A stretch of DNA of 64,000 bases from Turnera subulata (Eukaryota > Streptophyta > Magnoliopsida > Malpighiales > Passifloraceae): positions 5,277 through 69,276 of the forward strand of contig JAKUCV010007814.1 of NCBI GenBank assembly GCA_028386065.3. The letters run 5' to 3'. Numbering within the stretch: the stretch's first letter is position 1; each line of letters opens with the position of its first letter. A program made the position numbers and the translations under genes. The notes under the pieces are model-generated. The model saw only the letters and a list, made by a program, of their open reading frames with translations. It did not search any database and was not told the origin of the DNA. This document shows, piece by piece, positions 55,280 to 64,000 of the stretch.

Positions 55280-58200
55280 CTAAAGCCAATCATACATGTA
55301 TCTAATACCAATGGACGCAGCATGACCTTCATGCTTTTGTTGTGTGAGCGGCTTAGTCAACGGATCTGCTACATTGTTCTTTGATGGAACTCTGCACAGT
55401 CTGACATCGCCTCTATCTATGATCTCTCTAATAAGATGATAGCGTCGGAGAATATGTTTGGATCTCTGGTGGTATCTAGGTTCCTGAGCCTGTGCGATTG
55501 TCCCATTGTTATCACAATAGAGCTCAATCGGACTCTCAATGCTCGAAACTACCCCAAGTTCAGTTACGAACTTCTTGATCCAAACAGCCTCTTTCACTGC
55601 ATCTGAGCCAGCAATATACTCAGCCTCGGTTGTAGAATCGGCAACTGTCTCTTGCTTTAAACTCTTCCAGCATACAGCACCACCTCCAAGACAAAACACA
55701 TAACATGACTGCGATATAAAATCATCCCTATCGGTTTAGAAGCTAGCATCTGTGTAGCCCTTTACAACAAGCTCATCCACGCTTCCGTAAACCAGGAATG
55801 CATCCTTAGTCCTTCTCAAGTACTTAAGGATGTTCTTAACTGCTGTCCAGTGACTCTCACCGGGATCAGCTTGGTATCTGCTTGTGACACTCAAAGTATA
55901 AGCGACATCCGGTCGAGTACATAGCATGACATACATGATAGATCCTATTGCAGAAGCATAAGGAAGCTTACTCATCCGCTCTCTCTCCTTAGTCGTACTA
56001 GGACATTAATTCTTTGAGAGAGCTACGCCATGTGAGAAGGGCAAGAATCTTTTCTTGGAATCTTGCATGCTAAACCTCTTTAGCACCTTGTCAATATACG
56101 TACTCTGAGTTAGCCCGAGAAGCCTTTTGGATCTATCTCTATAGATCTTTATACCTAACACATAGGCAGCTTCTCTTAAGTCCTTCATCGAGAAATTTTT
56201 ACCAAACCAAGTCTTTACAGACTGTAGCGTCAGAATATCATTCCCAATGAGTAGAATGTCGTCAACATACAACAACAAGAAAACAACAGTGCTCCCACTA
56301 ACCTTCTTGTAAACACATGGTTCATCTTCATTCTTAATGAAACCAAACTCTTTGGTTACTTCATTAAAACGAAGATTCCACCTCCTAGAAGCTTGCTTCA
56401 ACCCATAAATGGATCTTTGCAACTTGCATACCATATTAGCATTCTCTGGATCGACAAAACCTTCAGGTTGTGTCATGTACACATCCTCTAAAAGATTTCC
56501 ATTTAGGAAAGTGGTTTTGACATCCATCTGCCATATCTCATAATCATGGTATGCAGCTATTGCCAACAGAATCCGGATGGATTTAACCATGGCAACTGGT
56601 GAGAAAGTTTCATCATAGTCTATACCATGAACTTATTTGAAACCTTTCGCAACCAATCGCCCTTTATAGGTAATCACATTACCATCCATGTCGGTCTTTT
56701 TCTTAAAGACCCATTTGCACTTATGGGTTTTACCCCTTCGGGTGGATCAACCAAGGTCCATACCTTGTTTTCATACATGGATTCCATTTCCGAATTCATG
56801 GCTTCTAGCCACTTCTTGGAGTCCGGACCCGTAATGGCCTGCTAATAGGAAGTGGGCTCATCCTCATCTATGAGCATCACATCTCCAGTATGAGTCATAA
56901 GAAATCCATATCTCTCAGGCTCATACCGAATCCTATCCGACCTACGTGGTCCATGTGTTATAGGTACAGGATTCTCATCCACAATATCTTGTGGTTCCTG
57001 TCCTTGTTCCATCTCAGCCTCTAGATCTTGAACTTCTTCGAGTTCTATTTTTCTCCCACTGATTCCTCTAGAAATAAATTGTTTTTCTAGAAAAATAGCA
57101 GTCCGAGCAACAAACACTTTGTGGTCGGTGGGATTATAGAAGTAATACCCTTTTGTTTCCTTAGGGTATCCTACAAAGATGCACTTCTCGGATTTAGGGC
57201 CGAGTTTATCTGATGCTTCACGTCTCACGTAAGCCTCACAACCCCAAATCCTCATAAAAGACAAATTGGGACGCTTCCCAGTCCATATCTCATATGGTGT
57301 CTTTTCGACCGATTTAGATGGAACACGGTTAAGTGTAAATGCAGCACTCAATAATGCATGTCCCCAAAATGAAGAAGGAAGGTCAGCTTGACTCATCATA
57401 GAACGAACCATATCTAATAAGGTTCTATTCCTCCTTTCAGATACACCATTCTATTGAGGCGTACTTGGTGGAGTAAGTTATGATACTATACCACATTGCT
57501 TTAGATGATCAAGAAACTCTCGGCTTAAGTATTCACCTCCTCGATCAGATCGAAGCATTTTATTACTTTTACCGAGTTGATTCTGTACTTCATTCTTGAA
57601 TTTTTTAAACTTTTCAAAGGATTCCGACTTGTGTCTCATAAGATACACATAACCATATCTACTGTAATCATCAGTAAATGTAATAAAGTATTGAAAACCA
57701 CCTCTAGCCTGTGTAGACATAGGTCCGCATACATTAGAATGTATAAGACCTTATAAGTCTGAAGCTCTTTCTCCTTTACCAGTAATGGGAGCTTTTGTCA
57801 TTTTGCCTAATAAGCATGACTCACATGTCTCAAATGATTCGAAATCAAATGAGTCTAAAAGTCCATCTTTATGGAGTTTAGCAATACGAGTCTCGTTTAT
57901 ATGGCCCAAACGACAATGCCAAAGGCAGGTTTCATTAGAATCGTTCATTCTAACCTTCTTCGTATTAACGTTATAGATTGGCATTTCTAGGTTTAGAACA
58001 TACAAACCATTGCTCAAATATGTACCACTATAATAAATATCATTGAAATAAATAGAACAACATTTGTTTTTTATTACAAATGAAAAGCCTTTCTTGTCCA
58101 GACAAGAAACAGAAATCAAATTCCTGCTTATGATAGGTACATAATAACAATTGTCCAGTTCTAAGACCAAACCACTCGGTAAGGATAGATAGTAAGTTCC

Positions 58201-59229
58201 TACGGCTAATGCAGCAACTCTTGCTCCATTTCCGATGCGTAGATCTATCTCACCCTTCGCCAATCTCCTACTCTTTCTGAGTTCCTGCACATTCACATAA
58301 ATGTGAGAACCACATTCGGTATCTAATACCCATGATGCAGAGATAGAGATATTAGCTTCTTTAACGAAAATACCTGAAGTGCATGTCTCACTTTCCTTCT
58401 TCTTCTTTACCTCTTCAAGGTAAACTGGGTAGTTGCACTTCCAATGGCCCGGTTTGTTACAACGGAAACAATGTCCTTCCTTTGCAATACCACCCTTGGG
58501 TTTCAGCACGTGGTCACAAGAAGATGCACATGCACCAAACTTTTTGGCACATTTCTTCTTCTTGTTAAACTTTGCTGTACCCTTTCCTTTGCCTTTTCCA
58601 ATCATCAAAATATTGGATTTGTTTGCCCTCATTTGTTGCTCAGCTGTTCCCAACATGTTAAGCAACTCAGACAATGATTTGTCAAGATGATTCATATTGA
58701 AGTTCATGACAAATTGGTTGTAACTGTCCGGCAATGATTGCAGGACTTGATCAACAGCCAACTCCTTTTGCAAAGGAAAACCAAGACTCTCAAGGCTCTC
58801 AATGTAACCAATCATTTTGAGCACATGAGGTCTCACGGGTGATGACTCTGCCATCGTGCATTGGAACAATGCCTTAGAGGTCTCATACCTCTCATGCCTT
58901 GCTTGCTTATCAAAGAGCATCTTTAGGTGTTCGATCATATCGAACGCCCCCATGTTCTCATGTTGCTTCTAAAGCCCAGATTCCATGGCTATTAGCATAA
59001 GACATGCGACATCCAATGCATCATCAAGATGCTTCTTGTAAGCATCTCTTTCTGCCCTAGGAGCATTAGGCGCCGGTTCAATCGGAACAGGCCCTTCAAG
59101 GACATACAGCTTCTTTTCTTGTTTGAGGACAATCCTCAAATTGCGATACCACTTTAGGAAATTATTTCCATTCAGCTTTTCCTTCTCAAGGACCGATCGC
59201 AATGATAGTGTACCTGTGTTTTGTGCCAT
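55280..59229 (-). pseudogene. copia gag-pol polyprotein with about eight stops and one frameshift
   Basis: Gag starts MAQNTGTLSLRSVLEKEKLN at 59229. A CCHC knuckle (CFRCNKPGHWKC) is at about 58460, and protease VLDTECGSHIYV has DTE for D-T/S-G, so is doubtful. Integrase has an HHCC region (CRLGHINETR ... CESCLLGKMTK), HSNVCGP with Asn for the first catalytic Asp, RSDRGGEY and SERRNRT. RT (56842-56000) has YVDD in LLYVDDILL; RNase H ends at 55280 (DSTTEAEYIA ... KNNVADPLTKPL). Stops lie at 58969, 57751, 57478, 57451, 56842, 56633, 56006 and 55736, and a frame change near 56720. Most stops replace expected Gln codons. Confidence 0.92.
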
Positions 59230-60016
59230 GGTAGCTCTACAACAAAGATCAACTCACACAAATAAGAGTCATGTATACATAAATCATTTAACAAGGAATT
59301 CTATTAAATGATGCTCCTACTATGAGAACAAAATAATCATGAGTAGGCCAAGATCCATATTTCACTACAATATAAGTTAGCTTTGGCTGATCGCCTACAT
59401 CATAGCTATTTAGGTAGACAACTCTTGTCAATTACATCTCATGTAACTCTTGGATAGTTGAGCGAACAACACTTGTTCTTGTCTATCTCATAGACATTAC
59501 TCAACTCCTTGCCTCTAAGTCCTTAATCCTATTAAGATGACCTAGTTAAGTCCAAACCCACAATAAGCAGTTCAGATATTACAGTTATCCAATCGCAACT
59601 TGCTAGGATAAACATTGGCACCTTGCTTTGGCAAAAACTACCAAGTGTTGATCTAAGCAATGATGAGTGCATATCATGGAAGGCAACTAAGAACTTAATA
59701 TTTACATCAACATATGTTCATGCATCACATGCATATAATCAACAATTTATACATTGATGTTTTGTAAATTTGGAAACCAAAAATACATGTGAACATTAAT
59801 GTCTAACTTGAACATCGATATTTTGAGAATCTGATTCTCCCAACTACTTGGCAGCACTCAGTATTTCGGCCATATCCAGAGCTGTATAGCTCAGTTTGGT
59901 GCAATCGTGGTGTCCCTGGAAAGCTAAGAAGTATTTCTACAACTTTGCTATTCAGGCCAGACACCAATTTGCGCTCCTTCTATCCCGAATTCGCTGTTGA
60001 ATTCACTGAATTCCAG

Positions 60017-60334
60017 AACATCGATGTTTAACCCCTAAACATCGATGTTTGAAGTTTGCGAATCCACAGAACATCGATGTTGGAGGTTGCCAAACCCTCA
60101 GACCATCGATGTTGACAATCAAACATCGATGTTTGAGGTTTCCGAGCCTAAGAACATCGATGTTTACGATCAAACATCGATGTTTGAGGTTGCTGAGCCC
60201 ACAGAACATCGATGTTGACGATCAAACATCGATGTTTGAGGTTGGCAAATGCATAGAACATCGATGTTTTTTGACCTCTCGGCTGACAATCGACCTAAGA
60301 GAACATCGATGTTTAAAGCTTAAACATCGATGTT
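60017..60334. repeat. Array of 12 AACATCGATGTT-type palindromes in the copia leader
   Basis: Twelve CATCGATGTT units are seen in 318 bp, at alternating spacings of about 20 and 30 bases; eleven are the perfect 12-mer and one reads ACCATCGATGTT. They are often paired around AAACATCGATGTTTGAGGTT. The array lies between the primer site (60640-60652) and gag start (59229), so it would be in the genomic RNA leader. Confidence 0.95.
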
Positions 60335-60639
60335 GTAGGTATCATATACCTTTCAAGCACCCTTGTCGAACTCATTCGACATTCTACCAAAACACATTTT
60401 GATTGATATCACATACCAATCAAGTGCCTGACATCAAAACACTTTTAACAAAAATAACTTCAACATATATCACATATTCGAATGAATTCAGCATAACACA
60501 TATACAAAATGAATTCAGCAAATCACATATACCAAATGAATTCAGCATATCACATATACCAAATTGAACTTAACATATCACATACATTAAGATGAACATA
60601 TCACATATGCACAACAATTCGGTTTAGAGCTTCACAAGA

Positions 60640-60652
60640 GGCTCCCCTACCA
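60640..60652 (-). other. Primer binding site of the minus-strand copia element
   Basis: TGGTAGGGGAGCC on the minus strand, next to the 5' LTR end at 60654. It has one change from the TGGTAGCGGAGCC form seen at 63396. Confidence 0.8.
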
Positions 60653-60653
60653 C

Positions 60654-62157
60654 TATAAGTATCCGGGCATGCAAACTTGACAATCAAGTGCAGCGGAAAG
60701 ACCCGGAAACTTTGGAGGATCCAAGTGAAGCAACTAAATCGAACAACAAAATTGAACATACCTGAAACGGTTAGGATCTTTCACCTAACTGAAGAACCGA
60801 ATCAGCTAGAGCCAGAAGAATATCCTGCTCCTCTATGGTATCCACACGAACCTTCAATCACCGGCCGGAATCGTCTCACGATCTCCAACCCTCGACCACT
60901 CCCGAACCGTGGTGCTAGCTACGGATTTCCGGGAGCTATATGTGGTGTTTATGGTATCTCTTTCTTTCACAATGAAGAGAGGAAGAAGTGTGTGTGTTTC
61001 TTGCTCTAAAAAACCCAGAATTCAGAATGCAAGAGAGAGTGAGAAGGGTCAAGAGTAATCAGATTACTCTACCCTCAATTAGTGCTAAGAGACAATGGGA
61101 TAATGGCCAACATATTGGCCCATTATCTTTTATGATTGTCTCTCCACATAACCATGTCTCCACTAATGTACAAACACTCATCACAGCACTAATTTGGTCC
61201 AATAGTTCTGTCAACAACTGAACCAAACCAGCCCAAAACGACCCTGGTCCAACCACGGTCCAACCACACCCGGTCGAACCATGGTCCAACCACGGTTCAA
61301 CCACCTACTCGAATCAACGATTCTATGTGTGTGACCCTGTAGGCACTTGTAACATTCGACAATAATCTCATTTTACAATTATAAGCAAAGAGCGGCGTCT
61401 AGCAACACATCATTGCTACCCAAACGACAAGATCAGTACTGATTCATATGCCTTGCAAACATGTCATCGTCCCTTCGTCCCATTATCAAGATTAAACACG
61501 AGACATGGAGTATATCAATCTCGCATATGTTCAATCTCGGTTTCTTGATCCTCGAGTTAACCGCATAAAATGGATACCTATGATATCACCATGTCATAAT
61601 CCGAGCATGGCCATGCATTTCCGGTTCAACTCTTATCAAGAAACCATCCGATAATATACCCGTTATATGGGTTGGACGAATCCCCTCTGGATCATACAAA
61701 ACCAACTACACATTTATCATATACCCAATGATTACACTAAGTCTACTCAATTTACGAAATAACCAAGAGTAATATCAAAGTATACGACTCATATGTTGGG
61801 AACCTTGATGATCACATGTCTAAGGACAATACATATAAGAACCACTGATGACAATCATATAACGTTCCATGTAGCGTTCTTATGTGGGTCGGTCCAGTCC
61901 ACAAGTTCTCTAACTTGTACTCTTATGTAGAATTCATATCTCATATAATTCTCAACATACGCTAGTCTTAATTTATTATTACAACCCATCCATAATAATA
62001 ATCGACAAGGGACATTTAAGAATATATAAATATTCTAGGGTTATAAATATGTGCAAGCGTTTATCTCATAAACGATATTTATTGGAATAATCTTAATGTG
62101 TATACATGATTACAAATAAACATACATTGATTGGCTTTTGGGCATATTACACTAACA
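60654..62157 (-). repeat. 5' LTR of the minus-strand copia element
   Basis: It starts TGTTAGTGTAATATGCCC at 62157 and ends GGATACTTATA at 60654 (CA changed to TA). Confidence 0.9.
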
Positions 62158-62827
62158 GTGGGTGAGTAAGCTCCCACTTGCCACCTCTTGCCTAAGTGCT
62201 GCCACTTGCACAAGCACGTGCCACCTCGTGCTTGTTTTCCTACCAATTGAACCATGACACTCAACCTACTAGCTTGCACACCAAGCACCTTCAGCTGCAT
62301 ATACCCGAGCCACACGTCTCATTCCGATTGGTCGGTTTGGCCAATTATGTATTTACCCTCATCGAGCCCAATTGTGCACTATTTGGGCACACCATTGCCC
62401 CGGTTGTGCACTATTTCGCACCAAATCGAGCCAACCAATAATCCCCTTGGCAAATCGTGCCTCTAATGAATCTATTACACCAAATAATCATATTTCCATC
62501 TAAATCTATCATTAATAATTATTTGTTGGCCCATTACACAAGCGGAGCACTCGAGACAACAAATTAGGCCAACCGTGCCATCGGATCACTACGAGCCCAT
62601 TTGAGTGCATTAGGCCAAGCCTATGCTCACCATTACTCTCAATCCGACACCAGCACATGTTACCGAGCCGCAGCCCATACTAATAACCACACCAACACTA
62701 TTAACATTACCCACTTTCTCTCGAATACCCGATCCAACCTACACGAACGTGCCTAAAGGACAAGCTATACCCGACTCTCATCATGTAAATACTTCTCTAT
62801 ATTCTAGTGTATACCTGGGGTATCACA

Positions 62828-63127
62828 TCATCCCCTCCTTCAAGGAATTTCATCCTCGAAATTCAGAAGCCACTATAACCTCAAAGGCATTATCAATTCT
62901 TTCCTATAACTTCCAATCATCTTCCCGAACAATCTCATTTGCTATTCTATTACTCCATATTCCTCCCACTATATCTCAATCCTGGTACTCAAGTGATAAC
63001 TCAGTCTAATATTTCTCCAACTTGTTTACCTCGAAATTCATAGCCTTCAACCTCAACTCCTCACTTAGAAACCTCAAATGACATGTTCATTTTGTCTATA
63101 TACATCCAATACTCTCTCATGGTCAGT
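62828..63127 (-). mobile_element. 3' interior end of the minus-strand gypsy element
   Basis: The polypurine tract AAGGAGGGGATGA (62828-62840, minus) adjoins the LTR. Before it is the typical TTTCGAGGATGAAATT end of the coding region, then about 250 bases without an open frame. It is cut near 63128 by copia-type LTR sequence on the other strand. Confidence 0.7.
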
Positions 63128-63395
63128 CCGGGAGTGCTCGAGGTTTGATTCGTAGGACGATTTCAAGCCAATCATGGTTCGTGTGGATACCGTAGAGGGG
63201 CGAGGATTTTGTCTGGCTTTAGCTGATTCGGTTACACAAGTTAGGTGAAAGATCCTAACCTTCCAGGTATGTAAAAATTGTTATACGGTTTATGCATGCT
63301 TCACTTGGTTCATGGTTAAGTTTCCTTGTTTCCGCTGCATATTCTGCTTGTTGTGCATATTATGAATGTCATAATAGGTCTAGGGAAACTTACAG

Positions 63396-63408
63396 TGGTA
63401 GCGGAGCC
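63396..63408 (+). other. Primer binding site
   Basis: TGGTAGCGGAGCC, one base after the LTR end at 63394. Confidence 0.85.
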
Positions 63409-63696
63409 TCTTGTGAAGCTCTAAACCGGATTTATGTGCATATGCTGATATGTTCATGCATATATATATGATATGTTATATGTGATGTAGCATGATCATT
63501 ATATGTTGATTTCAACTGTATATGTGATATATATGTTGTTGTAGGATGTGTCAAAAGTGTTTTGACAACATGAACTTGATTGGTATGTGATATCAATCAA
63601 GGAGTCATTGGCAGTAAGTCGAAGGGGTTCGACAAAACAAAAATCGATTGTCGGTTTGTGTATAGAACGATTGTCGTTCTAGTATAGCTAGGCCAT

Positions 63697-64000
63697 AACA
63701 TCGATGTTGGTGAGACCAACATCGATGTTGGCATGAAGGTTAGCCTCGGCCGAATCATCACAACATCGATGTTGTGTGACCAACATCGATGTTCTCATGC
63801 AAAATTCTCAAAACATTGATGTTTAAGAGTTAAACATCGATGTTATTTGAGCTCGGCCAAAATTGATTTGAAGTTCCAGAACTCAAATAACATCGATGTT
63901 GTAGAGTCCAACATCGATGTTCTTGAGTTCCAGAAGTTCAAACATCAATGTTTGATGGTCAACATCGATGTTTTGAGGGTTCGGCAACCTCCAACATCGA
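63697..64000. repeat. AACATCGATGTT palindrome array, cut by window end
   Basis: Eight perfect copies, two single-change copies (ACATTGATGTTT, ACATCAATGTTT) and a partial copy at the edge. They lie mostly as pairs separated by 5-9 bases, with different flanking text from the array at 60017. It starts about 300 bases past the primer site. Confidence 0.93.

Larger units (their letters stand above)
53718..62157 (-). mobile_element. Ty1/copia element, minus strand, full structure, many stop codons
   Basis: LTRs are at 60654-62157 (5', 1504 bp) and 53718-55265 (3', 1548 bp). The left LTR has extra copies of a CCATGGTCCAACCACACCC repeat near 54306-54400. LTR divergence is roughly 3-4% by eye. Flanks GTAGG (53713-53717) and GTGGG (62158-62162) are a one-mismatch duplication. 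Primer site, leader with a palindrome array, gag, protease, integrase, RT, RNase H and polypurine tract follow in copia order. It is inserted in the gypsy LTR. Confidence 0.9.
52115..62827 (-). mobile_element. Gypsy 3' LTR on the minus strand, split by a copia element
   Basis: On the minus strand the LTR starts TGTGATACCCC (62827) after a polypurine tract and ends GGGGGCGTGATACA (52115). Interrupting bases 53718-62157 belong to a copia element, leaving about 2.27 kb. It is a relative of the LTRs at 22687 and 29396: shared, inverted landmarks include CCTGGCC near the end, GATCAGCCC...GGGTAAGCTAT (52614-52634) and GTGACTTGCTACC (52720). The insertion cuts the LINE at 52114. Confidence 0.75.
63128..64000 (+). 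mobile_element. 5' end of a plus-strand copia element (runs off the window)
   Basis: 63128-63394 matches, in diverged and inverted form, the U5 end of the copia LTR at 53718-54000: AGCTGATTCGGTT, GTTAGGTGAAAGATCCTAAC, GTTTCCGCTGCA and the end GGGAAACTTACA. A primer site follows, then a leader that begins TCTTGTGAAGCTCTAAACCG, as in the minus-strand copia element. The LTR's 5' part is missing. Confidence 0.8.

Noticed and set aside
60017..60334. CRISPR array
   Set aside because: The repeat is a 12-bp palindrome with irregular 8-30 bp spacing in a plant retroelement leader, and no cas genes exist.

Overview
The window looks like nuclear DNA of a flowering plant, most likely a eudicot, from a repeat-rich interval. 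The evidence is intron-containing plant gene families (a CYP82-like cytochrome P450, a SABATH methyltransferase, fragments of PhzF-like and L-lactate dehydrogenase genes) set among nested Ty1/copia and Ty3/gypsy LTR retrotransposons, TRIMs, plant-type LINEs, hAT-like MITEs and a Pack-MULE-like element. I saw no bacterial operon, CRISPR array, rRNA operon or tRNA gene. The species cannot be named from the sequence alone.

Layout. 1-594 is the end of an LTR. 601-5477 is a non-coding LTR element whose 3' LTR cuts a PhzF-like exon (5478-5664, minus). 6325-6702 is a long palindrome. 7648-8649 is a hAT-like MITE holding a second hAT-like element. 8650-10800 holds two LTR/leader remnants in opposite orientations. 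10850-13150 is a short-motif tandem-repeat field carrying a TRIM with 5S-rRNA-like LTRs (11224-12288). A second TRIM lies at 15538-16035. 17973-32396 is a gypsy-like element with a 3.4 kb 3' LTR and no gag-pol; it carries a GRF-zinc-finger ORF and antisense ORFs. Its 3' LTR is split by a chromovirus-like gypsy element (22687-31231) with both LTRs and a broken polyprotein. 35403-37665 is a LINE copy with ORF1 and a poly(A) tail but no ORF2.

Genes. The P450 gene (38175-44804) has its first exon split by a TNT1-like copia element (39038-43922, 5-bp target duplication). That element lacks reverse transcriptase and RNase H and carries a hAT-like MITE (42041-42844, perfect 8-bp duplication). 44930-46680 is a Sirevirus-like LTR plus repeated polypurine tracts. 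46726-48530 is a Pack-MULE-like element with an L-LDH exon fragment. A three-exon SABATH methyltransferase at 49346-50700 is the only host gene that may still be functional.

The right end is a nest: a minus-strand LINE (50817-52114) cut by a minus-strand gypsy LTR (52115-62827), itself split by a minus-strand copia element (53718-62157), then the start of another copia element (63128 to the window end).

The genes do not form an obvious pathway; the region is mainly a record of repeated insertion. The most unusual signal is the 12-bp palindrome AACATCGATGTT. It is clustered in what should be the transcribed 5' leaders of three LTR elements, and in two of them the array starts about 305-315 bases after the primer binding site.
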